A stretch of 64,000 nucleotides of DNA from NORP110 sp051251595 (GTDB taxonomy: Bacteria > Pseudomonadota > Alphaproteobacteria > Rhodobacterales > Rhodobacteraceae), in NCBI GenBank assembly GCA_051251595.1, contig JBPOFA010000007.1, forward strand, positions 62,001 through 126,000, given 5' to 3'. Both the position numbers and the translations under genes were made by a program. The notes under the pieces are model-generated. The model was not told where the DNA came from. It was given only the letters and a program-made list of their open reading frames with translations, and ran no database searches. Numbering within the stretch: position 1 is the stretch's first letter; every line of letters begins with the position of its first letter. Shown here in pieces: positions 1-8,788 of the stretch.

Positions 1-47
1 CGGGCCTGACAAAACGATTATATCGACCACATTCCGCAAAATCTTAT

Positions 48-734
48 TTATTCGGCGATCCGGGTCGTTAAACCTGTCAGCCCCTCAATCTCTACGACCA
101 GAGTGTCGCCTTTGCTGATCGGACCGACCCCTGCTGGGGTTCCGGTATAAATCAGATCGCCGGGTTCCAGCGTTACAAGGCCGGACAAATAGCTGATCAC
201 CTCTGGCACCGACCAAACCATATCGGAAAGATCGGTGTTCTGACGCAAAATTCCGTTTTGCGTCAATGTGATCGCGCCACTTTCAAGATGCCCGATGTCG
301 CTGACCGGATGCACTGGCCCGCAAGGGGCCGACAGATCGAACCCTTTGGCCATATCCCAAGGGCGCGCCATTTTCTTGGCCGCGGCCTGCACATCCCGGC
401 GGGTCAGGTCATTGCCAGTGGCATAGCCCCAGACATGATCCAAGGCTTCGCTTAATGGGACGTCTGTGCCGGCTTTGCCGATTGCGACGACCAGCTCTGC
501 CTCGTAATGGAAGTTTTCCGTCGCAGGTGGAAACGGGATCGTGCTGTCATTGGGCACAATTGCGCTGTTCGGTTTGGTGAAAAAGAATGGCGGCTCTCTG
601 TCGTCATTGCCCATTTCGCGCGCATGTTCTGCGTAATTGCGTCCGACGCAATAAATGCGGCGCACTGGAAAATGCGTGTCCCGGCCCGCAATAGCAACAG
701 AGGGAAGGGGCGGCGGCGTAAGTGCATATTCCAT
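48..734 (-). CDS. Fumarylacetoacetate hydrolase (FAH) family protein
   Basis: This is a 228-residue FAH-fold enzyme. Family members cleave or decarboxylate beta-diketo acids such as fumarylpyruvate, or act on 2,4-diketo-3-deoxy sugar acids, with a bound divalent metal. The paired acidic metal ligands are visible in FHYEAELVVAIG, and the conserved YATGNDLTRRD and YTGTPAGVGP motifs follow. The frame stays open 21 codons further upstream, but the ATG at 734 is preferred because AGGAC lies about 8 bases before it and FAH domains normally begin close to this point. It lies downstream of the LacI-type regulator on the same strand, so a role in sugar-acid breakdown is possible. The substrate cannot be told from sequence. 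Confidence 0.85.
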   Translation of the reverse strand: MEYALTPPPLPSVAIAGRDTHFPVRRIYCVGRNYAEHAREMGNDDREPPFFFTKPNSAIVPNDSTIPFPPATENFHYEAELVVAIGKAGTDVPLSEALDHVWGYATGNDLTRRDVQAAAKKMARPWDMAKGFDLSAPCGPVHPVSDIGHLESGAITLTQNGILRQNTDLSDMVWSVPEVISYLSGLVTLEPGDLIYTGTPAGVGPISKGDTLVVEIEGLTGLTTRIAE

Positions 735-812
735 AAGACAAGTCCTGGCCATGTGATCAATAGGCACAGCAATCCCTCTCTTGCCGACCATTGTCAACGA
801 CCCGAAAGGGTC

Positions 813-1844
813 TCAGAGCTTTGGAATGTCCAGGCCTTGCATCGGCGGGGCTGTTGGATCGGTGATTTGCTGGATCACAGCCCGGGCTAAAAACGCGCCG
901 GCGGTTGCGACGTCTTCGTGCACAAAGAGCAATTCGTCATAAAGGCGCGACAGCAAAGGGATTGCCTCTTTTGCAAATAGATCAATCTCTTGCCCAAGCT
1001 CCATCCCGGCCAATAGGATCTGATGAATCGTTGACATCGCCGCGGTCGGGGACCCGGTGATGATCCCGTCGGTTTCGGGATGTTCCAGCATGTGCCGCGC
1101 CACGGCGCGTTCGATTTCCTCACCCGGTGCGTCACTATTGGTAGTTTCGAGCTTCATGAAGTTGAGCCCGCGTTTCTGCGCAGCCCCCATGGCCCCCTTA
1201 AGCATGTCTTGCGCGTAGGTTTGGTCTTCGGGCGGTGCGATCATCATGATGTTTTTGCGGTTTTTCCCTGCCAGGGCTTCGACGCCCAGCCGTCCGTAGC
1301 TTTCATTGTCAAAGTCGTAATAGGCATGGGACTCTCGCCACTTGGATCGCCCATGGGTCGCAAAGGGGATATTGTGTTTCATCAAATACGCGATGCGTGG
1401 ATCGTCGGGCATGATCCGGTTCAGGATCACGCCATCGGCAGAGCCGGTTTCCACAATATAACGGATCGGCACCATGGGATCCTGATCGGGGAAATACGGC
1501 GTTATGATCATGTGATAGGGGGTGTTGCGCATCTCACCGACGACAGATGAAATCAGCTTGGCTGTATGGTTCATCGTTTCATGATCTGTGGACAAGACAA
1601 GAGAGATGACATTCGTCTTGCCCGTCCGAAGACGCACACCAGCGCGGTTTGGCCGATAGCCAACCTGTTCAGCGATCAGGTTGATCTTTTTCTTGGTCTT
1701 GACCCCAATATCCGGCGCGTCATTTAGGGCCTTTGATACGGTCGCCACGGCCAGCCCTGAAATACGGGCAATGGTTTTAAGCGTGGGCCGTTCGCCGGGC
1801 CGCAGACCCGTGTCGTCCAACTGATTCGCGTCTGTTTTGGTCAC
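813..1844 (-). CDS. LacI-family transcriptional regulator
   Basis: A sugar-responsive DNA-binding repressor of about 343 residues. An N-terminal LacI helix-turn-helix (LKTIARISGLAVATVSKALN) with the hinge-helix region (VGYRPNRAG) is followed by a periplasmic-binding-protein-like effector domain. A GTG start at 1844 is chosen because it gives the family's usual length; the frame continues to an ATG at 1943, which would add 33 residues of unlikely sequence. The gene is divergent from the sugar-transport operon, and the palindromes at 2061-2099 are its probable targets. The inducer is probably an imported mannoside or xyloside or its product, by inference from context. Confidence 0.9.
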   Translation of the reverse strand: MTKTDANQLDDTGLRPGERPTLKTIARISGLAVATVSKALNDAPDIGVKTKKKINLIAEQVGYRPNRAGVRLRTGKTNVISLVLSTDHETMNHTAKLISSVVGEMRNTPYHMIITPYFPDQDPMVPIRYIVETGSADGVILNRIMPDDPRIAYLMKHNIPFATHGRSKWRESHAYYDFDNESYGRLGVEALAGKNRKNIMMIAPPEDQTYAQDMLKGAMGAAQKRGLNFMKLETTNSDAPGEEIERAVARHMLEHPETDGIITGSPTAAMSTIHQILLAGMELGQEIDLFAKEAIPLLSRLYDELLFVHEDVATAGAFLARAVIQQITDPTAPPMQGLDIPKL

Positions 1845-2049
1845 GGTTTTGCCGCCGATTCGTTTGTAAGTGCAGAACCCAATTTGGGTCCGCACATGTT
1901 TGGTTGGTCCCGACCCGTCCCAAGTTTTTCGCTGGAAAAACAAGGTGTTTGACGGGGTAGTCCAGTCAAAACGCGGCGGTGGTTATTTGTAGCTTTAATA
2001 AACAAAGTCATGACGAATGCTATAGTGAAGTGGTTTTCAAAAATCCAGC

Positions 2050-2077
2050 TTGATTGAATAAACTATAACGTTATAGT
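2050..2077 (+). promoter_or_regulatory. Candidate sigma70 promoter of the sugar operon
   Basis: TTGATT at 2050-2055 and TATAGT at 2072-2077, separated by 16 bases, form a credible -35/-10 pair about 45 bases before the binding-protein gene. The -10 lies inside the palindromic operator, so a bound repressor would block RNA polymerase. The assignment is by eye. Confidence 0.5.
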
Positions 2078-2078
2078 T
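2061..2078 (+). promoter_or_regulatory. Primary LacI-type operator, perfect 18-bp palindrome
   Basis: AACTATAACGTTATAGTT is a perfect inverted repeat with a central CG, as is typical of LacI/PurR-family operators. It overlaps the likely -10 of the sugar operon and sits beside the divergent LacI-type gene, so it is the probable repressor site. Confidence 0.7.
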
Positions 2079-2081
2079 CGT

Positions 2082-2099
2082 TCCTATAACGTTTAAGAA
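2082..2099 (+). promoter_or_regulatory. Secondary degenerate operator 21 bp downstream
   Basis: The left half contains CTATAAC, identical to seven bases of the primary operator, and the right half is a degraded GTTTAAGAA. Its centre (2090/2091) is exactly 21 bp from that of the first palindrome, about two helical turns, so two dimers could bind the same face. It overlaps the expected transcription start. Confidence 0.45.
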
Positions 2100-2119
2100 A
2101 CTTAGGGAGGACGTTACTG

Positions 2120-3349
2120 ATGAATTCATTCAAAGCTCTTATGGGCGCAACCGCATTGGTTGCTGCATCATCTGCCGGAGCAACGGAACTAGAGGTCACA
2201 CACTGGTGGACATCTGGTGGGGAGGCTGCTGCGGTTGCAGAGTTTGCCAAGGCGTTTGACGCGGGTGGGGACACTTGGGTTGACGGCGCTATCGCGGGAT
2301 CGGGCGGCACAGCGCGCCCAATCATTATTTCACGTATCATCGGCGGCGAGCCAATGGGTGCGACACAGTTGAACCACGGTCGTCAGGCCGAAGAACTGGT
2401 TGAAGCGGGTCTGATGCTCGACATCACAGACGTGGCCGAGGCCGAAGGTTGGAAAGATATCATTCACCCAATCTCATTGCTGGATGCCTGTACTCTGGAC
2501 GGTAAGATCTATTGCGCACCGGTGAACATTCACTCTTGGCAGTGGATCTGGCTCAGCAATCAGGCATTTGCCGATGCGGGCGTTGATGTTCCTTCCAACT
2601 GGGATGAATTCGTTGCCGCAGCGCCAGCCCTTGAAGGCGCTGGCAAGATCCCATTGGCAATGGGTCAGCAGCCTTGGCAGTCAAACGGCGCGTTTGGCGT
2701 TCTGTCTGTTGCCATCGGTGGTGTTGACTGGTGGACAAAAGTTAACGTCGACCGCGACATGGATGTTGTGAATGGCGAAGTTTCCAAGAAGATTTGGGAC
2801 GCATATGGCGCGGCACGTGCGCTGTCTGCTGGTTCAAATGTTCAGGACTGGAACCAGGCAACAAACCTTGTGATTTCAGGTCAGGCCGGTGGTCAGATCA
2901 TGGGTGACTGGGCGCAGGGCGAATTCCAGGTTGCTGGACAGGTTGCTGGCGAAGACTACACCTGTCTGCCAGGTTTGGGCGTGAACAAGATCATCTCTAC
3001 CGGTGGTGATGCGTTCTATTTCCCATTGAACGAAGATCCGGAAATCACAGCGGCGCAAAAGCGTATGGCGTCTTTGCTTGTGTCAAAGGACGTTCAGGTT
3101 GCGTTTAACCTTAAGAAAGGCTCTTTGCCGATCCGGGGTGACATTGACCTGGCCGCTGCAAATGATTGCATGAAGCAGGGTCTGGAAATTCTGGCATCCG
3201 GCGCAATCCTTCCAGATGGCAACCAACTTTGGTCCGCTGACACATCTGGTCAGTTCGAAGAAAACACCGTTGAGTTCTGGAACGATACATCGATGACACC
3301 GGCTGACGCGCATGCGCGTTGGGCTTCGATCATCGAAGATGCAGACTAA
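2120..3349 (+). CDS. Sugar ABC transporter substrate-binding protein (CUT1 type)
   Basis: A 409-residue periplasmic binding protein that captures oligosaccharides for the permeases encoded next. It has a signal peptide (about residues 1-21, ending near SSAGA), then the ELEVTHWWTSGGE start typical of CUT1 (family 1 extracellular) solute-binding proteins. Repeated tryptophans (SWQWIW, GGVDWW, IMGDWAQGEF) fit sugar stacking. GGGAGG at 2105-2110 sets the start. As first gene of the operon, followed by a strong hairpin, it is probably made in excess over the membrane proteins. The ligand is not evident; the enzymes in the operon suggest beta-mannosides or xylosides. Confidence 0.93.
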   Translation: MNSFKALMGATALVAASSAGATELEVTHWWTSGGEAAAVAEFAKAFDAGGDTWVDGAIAGSGGTARPIIISRIIGGEPMGATQLNHGRQAEELVEAGLMLDITDVAEAEGWKDIIHPISLLDACTLDGKIYCAPVNIHSWQWIWLSNQAFADAGVDVPSNWDEFVAAAPALEGAGKIPLAMGQQPWQSNGAFGVLSVAIGGVDWWTKVNVDRDMDVVNGEVSKKIWDAYGAARALSAGSNVQDWNQATNLVISGQAGGQIMGDWAQGEFQVAGQVAGEDYTCLPGLGVNKIISTGGDAFYFPLNEDPEITAAQKRMASLLVSKDVQVAFNLKKGSLPIRGDIDLAAANDCMKQGLEILASGAILPDGNQLWSADTSGQFEENTVEFWNDTSMTPADAHARWASIIEDAD

Positions 3350-3368
3350 TTCGGTTTAACTGAACACA

Positions 3369-3394
3369 CTGGCGGCCTCATCTGGGGCCGCCAG
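3369..3394 (+). other. Intercistronic hairpin after the binding-protein gene
   Basis: A perfect 9-bp stem (CTGGCGGCC / GGCCGCCAG) with an 8-base loop follows the binding-protein stop by 20 bases and has no T-run. Such elements between a binding-protein gene and its permease genes usually stabilise the upstream mRNA or attenuate readthrough; that role here is inferred. Confidence 0.6.
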
Positions 3395-3497
3395 CACCTG
3401 ACCACAGCAAGAACGACCAGGACATGCGACGTCAAAGTGCCATGCCATTTGGCTGCCACTGACGAATATGCATTCCGAATTTTGGGGAGACCGGGCA

Positions 3498-4394
3498 ATG
3501 GCGCATGTAGAGCGTCCTAATCAATTATTCCGAAACATGAGCGCAAAGATAGCCGCAATTCCAATGGTTTTGACGGCGCTTGTCATCTTTGTCGGGGCGA
3601 CGGCCTGGACCGTCTACCACTCGTTCACCAAGTCAAAACTGCTTCCGAAAAGCGAGTTTTGGGGTCTCGGGCAATATGAACGTTTGTGGGAATCCCGACG
3701 GTGGCTGATCTCTGTCGAAAACCTGTTTATCTACGGTTTGTGCTCTATGGTCTTTTCGCTGGTCATTGGCTTTTTGCTGGCGGCCTTGCTGGATCAAAAG
3801 ATCCGGTTCGAAAACACGTTTCGAACGATCTTTCTCTATCCCTTCGCGCTTAGCTTTATTGTGACGGGGCTGGTCTGGCAGTGGATCTTGAACCCCGAAT
3901 TCGGCATACAAAGAATTGTCCGCGACCTTGGATTTGAATCCTTCACCTTCGATCCGCTTTATAACGCTGATATCGTGATCTACGGCATTCTGATCGCGGG
4001 CCTGTGGCAAGGCACCGGGTTGATCATGTGTCTGATGCTGGCGGGTCTGCGCGGTATCGATGAAGACATCTGGAAGGCCACCCGTGTCGAAGGCATTCCG
4101 ATGTGGAAAACCTATATCCTGATTGTCATCCCAATGATGCGCCCGGTCTTTGTGACCACATTGGTGATCATCGCCTCGGGTATTGTGAAAGTCTACGATC
4201 TGGTCGTCGCGCAGACGTCAGGCGGGCCGGGGATCGCCTCTGAAGTTCCGGCGAAATACGTCATGGACAAAATGTTTCTTAACCAAAATCTGGGGCAGGG
4301 GTTTGCCGCCTCAACCATGATGTTGCTTGCGGTTCTGGTGATCATCATTCCTTGGACGATCCTTGAATTTGGAGGAAAGCGGAAAAATGACTGA
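3498..4394 (+). CDS. Sugar ABC transporter permease (MalF-like)
   Basis: A 298-residue inner-membrane permease of the CUT1 sugar importer. About six hydrophobic segments are visible. The EAA loop that contacts the ATPase reads EDIWKATRVEGIPMWKTYI and is followed by IPMMRPV. An in-frame ATG lies at 3468, but GGGGAG 8 bases before 3498 favours the later start. The last 8 bases overlap the next permease gene, which suggests translational coupling. It should pair with that permease and the ATPase at 5294. Confidence 0.92.
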   Translation: MAHVERPNQLFRNMSAKIAAIPMVLTALVIFVGATAWTVYHSFTKSKLLPKSEFWGLGQYERLWESRRWLISVENLFIYGLCSMVFSLVIGFLLAALLDQKIRFENTFRTIFLYPFALSFIVTGLVWQWILNPEFGIQRIVRDLGFESFTFDPLYNADIVIYGILIAGLWQGTGLIMCLMLAGLRGIDEDIWKATRVEGIPMWKTYILIVIPMMRPVFVTTLVIIASGIVKVYDLVVAQTSGGPGIASEVPAKYVMDKMFLNQNLGQGFAASTMMLLAVLVIIIPWTILEFGGKRKND

Positions 4395-5289
4395 TGCAAC
4401 CACAAATCAGGTGATCCCCGAAGGTCCCAAGCCGCGCAAGACATTCTCGCGCCGCAACATATTCATCTACGGCACGTTGTTTGTTGTGTCTGTCTACTAC
4501 TTGCTGCCGCTTTACGTGATGGTCATAACATCGCTAAAGGGCATGCCAGAGATCAGACTCGGCAACGTGTTTTCTCCCCCCGTCGAAGTCACATTTGAAC
4601 CATGGGTAAAGGCTTGGTCCGAAGCCTGTACGGGGTTGAACTGTGACGGGCTAAGCCGCGGGTTCTGGAACTCTGTCCGGATCACGATCCCGTCGGTCTT
4701 GATCTCTATCCTGATCGCATCGGTGAACGGGTATGCCCTGGCCAACTGGCGGTTCAAGGGGGCCAATGTCTTTTTCACGATCCTGATTTTCGGGGCGTTT
4801 ATCCCCTATCAGGTCATGTTGTACCCGATTGTGATCATCCTGCGTGAAATGGGTCTTTACACGAAACTGGGCGGTCTGGTTCTGGTGCATACGATCTTTG
4901 GGATGCCGATCCTGACATTGCTGTTCCGCAACTACTTTACCACCTTGCCAGAAGAGCTGTTCAAAGCCGCCCGCGTCGATGGCGCGGGGTTCTGGGGGAT
5001 CTATTTCAAGATCATGTTGCCGATGTCTTTGCCGATCTTCGTGGTTGCGATGATCTTGCAGATCACCGGGATCTGGAACGACTTTTTGTTCGGTGTGATT
5101 TACACCAAACCCGACAATTACCCGATGACCGTGCAACTGAATAACATCGTGAATTCGGTGCAGGGCGTAAAGGAATATAACGTGAATATGGCTGCAACAA
5201 TCCTGACCGGGCTTGTGCCGTTGGTCGTGTACTTCTTTGCAGGAAAACTATTCGTCCGGGGCATCGCTGCCGGCGCAGTGAAAGGCTGA
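4387..5289 (+). CDS. Sugar ABC transporter permease (MalG-like)
   Basis: The second inner-membrane subunit of the importer, 300 residues, with an N-terminal transmembrane helix and about five more. Its EAA motif is EELFKAARVDGAGFWGIYFKIMLP. GGAGG at 4371-4375 lies 11 bases before the ATG at 4387; an ATG at 4363 is less well placed. It overlaps the upstream permease by 8 bases and is followed 4 bases later by the ATPase gene, so the three are co-translated. Confidence 0.92.
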   Translation: MTDATTNQVIPEGPKPRKTFSRRNIFIYGTLFVVSVYYLLPLYVMVITSLKGMPEIRLGNVFSPPVEVTFEPWVKAWSEACTGLNCDGLSRGFWNSVRITIPSVLISILIASVNGYALANWRFKGANVFFTILIFGAFIPYQVMLYPIVIILREMGLYTKLGGLVLVHTIFGMPILTLLFRNYFTTLPEELFKAARVDGAGFWGIYFKIMLPMSLPIFVVAMILQITGIWNDFLFGVIYTKPDNYPMTVQLNNIVNSVQGVKEYNVNMAATILTGLVPLVVYFFAGKLFVRGIAAGAVKG

Positions 5290-5293
5290 TAAA

Positions 5294-6364
5294 ATGAACG
5301 TAAGTGTATCCGTCCAAAACCTGGATTTGAATTTCGGTGCTGTTAAGGTTCTGAAAAACCTTAATATTGACGTGGACCAGGGTGAGTTTTTGGTGTTGCT
5401 TGGGCCGTCTGGCTGCGGCAAATCCACCTTGCTGAACTGTATCGCTGGCTTGTTGGATGTCTCTGCCGGTCAGCTGCACATCTCTGGCAAGAACGTCACC
5501 TGGGCAGAGCCAAAAGACCGCGGCATCGGGATGGTGTTTCAATCCTATGCGCTTTATCCGCAAATGTCTGTGCGTGGGAACCTGGAATTTGGCCTGAAAA
5601 ACCAAAAGCTACCAAAAGACGAAATCGCCAAACGGGTCGACCGTGCGGCCGGAATTTTGCATATCGAAGAGCTTTTGAACCGCAAACCAGCGGCCCTATC
5701 TGGTGGTCAACGTCAACGCGTCGCGATTGGGCGCGCGTTGGTGCGGGATGTGGAAGTGTTCTTGTTTGATGAACCACTGTCCAACCTGGACGCAAAGCTG
5801 CGTGCCGAATTGCGCGTGGAACTGAAGCGTTTGCACAATCAGCTGAACAACACGATGATCTATGTGACCCATGATCAGGTTGAAGCCATGACGCTGGCCG
5901 ACCGGATCGCCGTGATGAAGGATGGTCTGATCCAGCAACACGGCACGCCGAATGAAATCTACAACCGCCCCGTCAATAAATACGTGGCTGATTTCCTTGG
6001 CTCGCCATCGATGAATTTCTTGCGCGGAAACGTTGTGGGCAATGTGTTCACCAGCGGCGACATCAGCGTTGATCTGAAACGTTACGAATTTGCAGAAGGC
6101 GGTGCGCCAGGTGGGGATGCCTGGTTGGGGGTTCGCCCCGAACATGTCACTGTCGGGGAAGACGCGCCATTCACATTTGATGCAGAGGTCGAGATCGTAG
6201 AGCCCATGGGCGCTGACACGTTGGTATGGACCCAGATCGGGGATCAGGCTTTCCGGTTCCGAATGGATGGTCAGGCGACTGTGGCCGCAGGTCAGGTGCT
6301 GAAAATTGGCTTTGATCCTGCCACGGTTTCCCTGTTTGATGTCGCTTCCGAAGCCCGCATGTAA
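5294..6364 (+). CDS. Sugar ABC transporter ATP-binding protein (MsmX/UgpC type)
   Basis: A 356-residue ATPase that powers the importer. Walker A GPSGCGKST is at about 37-45, the signature LSGGQRQR at about 135-142, Walker B FLFDEP at about 156-161, and the switch histidine in YVTHDQ at about 193. The C-terminal third is the OB-fold (TOBE) regulatory domain of CUT1 ATPases, with the typical LGVRPEHV motif. The start lies 4 bases after the permease stop. Some ATPases of this type serve several transporters, but its position suggests it is dedicated. Confidence 0.94.
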   Translation: MNVSVSVQNLDLNFGAVKVLKNLNIDVDQGEFLVLLGPSGCGKSTLLNCIAGLLDVSAGQLHISGKNVTWAEPKDRGIGMVFQSYALYPQMSVRGNLEFGLKNQKLPKDEIAKRVDRAAGILHIEELLNRKPAALSGGQRQRVAIGRALVRDVEVFLFDEPLSNLDAKLRAELRVELKRLHNQLNNTMIYVTHDQVEAMTLADRIAVMKDGLIQQHGTPNEIYNRPVNKYVADFLGSPSMNFLRGNVVGNVFTSGDISVDLKRYEFAEGGAPGGDAWLGVRPEHVTVGEDAPFTFDAEVEIVEPMGADTLVWTQIGDQAFRFRMDGQATVAAGQVLKIGFDPATVSLFDVASEARM

Positions 6365-6379
6365 AAGGCATGATACTCT

Positions 6380-8785
6380 ATGATTTTGAACGGCGAATGG
6401 GATTTCCGCGACCAGAGCGGAGAATACCAGCTTGCGATCAGTTTTCCTGGGGACGCGATTTCCGCACTTTATGATGCGGGGCTGATCGCTGATCCCTATT
6501 GGGGGCGGAACGAATATGATCTGCGCTGGATTGCGGAACGGGATTGGGCGGCGAAGCGATCGTTTGAGCTGACCTCGACAAAGGCAGAGCTTGTCCTCAG
6601 CGGGCTTGACACCGTGGTCGATGTCTTTGTGAACGGAACCCAGGTGCTAGAGGCGCGAAATTCGTTTCGCACCTATCGTGTGGACCTTGGTGAAGTCGGC
6701 AAGATCGGGGCGAATACAATCGAATTACGCTTCAAATCCTCAGTGGTTGAGGCCGCCGCTTTGCAAAAATCCGAACCCTATTTCGTGCCCTATAGTGGCG
6801 ATAACTGCCCGATTCCAAACGGAAATATGCTGCGTAAAGCGCAATGTGACTTTGGCTGGGACTGGAACATCGCGTTGGCCCCATTTGGCGTGTTGGGCGG
6901 CATTTGGATTGAACCAAAGGCAGAGCTGCGCATCGATGCGGTTCTGGTCGATCAGACACATCGCGACGGGTCCGTTGATGTCCAGGTTGAGGTCTTGTTT
7001 GAGGCTCAGACCAGCGGCGTAAGCGACCTGACGGTTGAACTTTGCGGGCAAAGGATGACGACCAAGGTCGAACATCTGTCTGGCTCTGGACGCGGCTCTG
7101 CGGTGCTGACGATTGAAAACCCTGAACTGTGGTGGCCTGCTGGAAGTGGCCCGCAAACGCTGCACCAGCTCTCTGTGACACTCGGCGGGGCGACAGAACA
7201 TCGGCGCATCGGTCTGCGGGCCATAGATTTGATCGTAGAGGAAGATGCAGCCGGGGCAGGGTTCAAGTTTCAGGTGAACGGGCGCGACATCTTCGCCAAG
7301 GGCGCCAACTGGATTCCGGCCGATGCGTTGTCGGGGCGGATCAGCCAGGACGGTGTTCGCGACCTGCTGCAATCGGCGGTGGACGCCAATATGAACATGG
7401 TGCGGATCTGGGGCGGCGGCAGGTACGAGCCGACCTGGTTCTATGATCTCTGCGATGAAATGGGGCTGATGGTCTGGCAGGACTTTATGTTCGCCTGCAT
7501 GATGTATTCGGCCACGGACAGGTTCCTGGCAGAGGTGCATGACGAGATCGTCGAAAACGTCAAACGCATGAACCACCACGCCTGTCTGGCGCTGTGGTGT
7601 GGCGATAACGAAGTCATCGGCGCGTTGACATGGTTCCCGGAAAGCCGGGACAACCGCGATCGGTATCTGGTGGCCTATGACCGTCTGAACCGCGTCATCG
7701 AACAAGGCTTGAAAGAGGTCAGCCCGAACGCAAACTGGTGGCCGTCCTCGCCGTCCTCTGGGCTGTTGAATTTTGGCGATGCATGGCATGACGACAGTTC
7801 AGGCGACATGCATTTTTGGTCCGTCTGGCACGAGGGGCGCGATTTTGAGCATTACCGGGACGTAAACCCTCGGTTTTGTTCCGAATTCGGGTTTCAGTCT
7901 TACCCGTCTTTGGATGTGATCCGCAGCTTTGTCTCGCCGGAAGACATGAATATTGCGGCCCCGGTTTTTGAAAGCCATCAAAAGAACAAAGGTGGCAATG
8001 CGCGGATTGCCGAAACCATGTTCCGGTATTTCCGCTTTCCGGTGGATTTCGAAAATTTTGTCTATCTCAGTCAGGTTCAGCAGGGGCTGGCGATCAAAAC
8101 GGCTGTCAGCTATTGGCGCAGCCTAAAGCCCCATTGCATGGGCACTTTGATCTGGCAGTTGAATGACACATGGCCCGTGGCCAGTTGGTCTTCGCTGGAT
8201 TACGGCGGCGGCTGGAAACTGATGCATCATATGGCGCAGTCGTTTTACCAACCCGTTTTCGCGACGGTCGTGCCTGACGGTGATGATCTTATTGTCAAAG
8301 CAATCAACGACATGCCGCACGATGTTGAGGTCAGGCTTGATGCCTTTGCGACCAATATGGCTGGGGCGAAAAGAGCTTTGGGCACGGCGACGGAAACCAT
8401 TGGTCCCGATGCGGCAAAGGAAACGCTCCGGCTAAAGGCGTCGGAATTGGCAGAGGATGAGATCCTGACATTCACCTGGACCGGATCCGACGGCATTATC
8501 GGGACAGATTTCTTTGCCCCCAAACCGTTCAAAAGTTACGATCTCTTGCCTGCGCAACTTTCTTTCGAAATTCAGCCCGTTGCTGATGGGTTTGCCATTG
8601 ATCTTAGTGCCAAGGCTTTGGCATTGTTCGTTTCAGTGGAATCGGACTGTCCGGGGCGTTTCAGTCAGAACGCGATTACCGTAGCCCCCGGAGACAAGAT
8701 ACAAATCAAATTTACGCCGAAAGATATTGGATCAAAGCCGAATTTCACCATTCGGGATCTGCATTCTGCGACCTACGGAGCTTGA
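6380..8785 (+). CDS. Beta-mannosidase-like glycoside hydrolase family 2 protein
   Basis: An 801-residue retaining glycosidase, likely releasing mannose from the non-reducing end of beta-manno-oligosaccharides. An N-terminal jelly-roll sugar-binding domain (about 1-180, with GWDWN), an Ig-like domain and a TIM barrel are recognisable. The probable acid/base is E411 in WCGDNEV and the nucleophile E502 in CSEFGFQS; VRIWGGGRYE and MVWQDFMFAC are GH2 mannosidase hallmarks. No signal peptide is seen, so it acts in the cytoplasm on imported sugars. The start lies 15 bases after the ATPase stop. A related beta-glycosidase specificity cannot be excluded. Confidence 0.88.
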   Translation: MILNGEWDFRDQSGEYQLAISFPGDAISALYDAGLIADPYWGRNEYDLRWIAERDWAAKRSFELTSTKAELVLSGLDTVVDVFVNGTQVLEARNSFRTYRVDLGEVGKIGANTIELRFKSSVVEAAALQKSEPYFVPYSGDNCPIPNGNMLRKAQCDFGWDWNIALAPFGVLGGIWIEPKAELRIDAVLVDQTHRDGSVDVQVEVLFEAQTSGVSDLTVELCGQRMTTKVEHLSGSGRGSAVLTIENPELWWPAGSGPQTLHQLSVTLGGATEHRRIGLRAIDLIVEEDAAGAGFKFQVNGRDIFAKGANWIPADALSGRISQDGVRDLLQSAVDANMNMVRIWGGGRYEPTWFYDLCDEMGLMVWQDFMFACMMYSATDRFLAEVHDEIVENVKRMNHHACLALWCGDNEVIGALTWFPESRDNRDRYLVAYDRLNRVIEQGLKEVSPNANWWPSSPSSGLLNFGDAWHDDSSGDMHFWSVWHEGRDFEHYRDVNPRFCSEFGFQSYPSLDVIRSFVSPEDMNIAAPVFESHQKNKGGNARIAETMFRYFRFPVDFENFVYLSQVQQGLAIKTAVSYWRSLKPHCMGTLIWQLNDTWPVASWSSLDYGGGWKLMHHMAQSFYQPVFATVVPDGDDLIVKAINDMPHDVEVRLDAFATNMAGAKRALGTATETIGPDAAKETLRLKASELAEDEILTFTWTGSDGIIGTDFFAPKPFKSYDLLPAQLSFEIQPVADGFAIDLSAKALALFVSVESDCPGRFSQNAITVAPGDKIQIKFTPKDIGSKPNFTIRDLHSATYGA

Positions 8786-8788
8786 ACC

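Noticed and set aside
1844..1943. Longer N-terminus for the LacI-type regulator
   Set aside because: The extra 33 residues are not family-like, and the GTG at 1844 gives the usual length.
6740..7789. Long antisense frame inside the GH2 gene
   Set aside because: It mirrors the codon structure of the sense gene; the sense strand has full GH2 motifs and catalytic residues.
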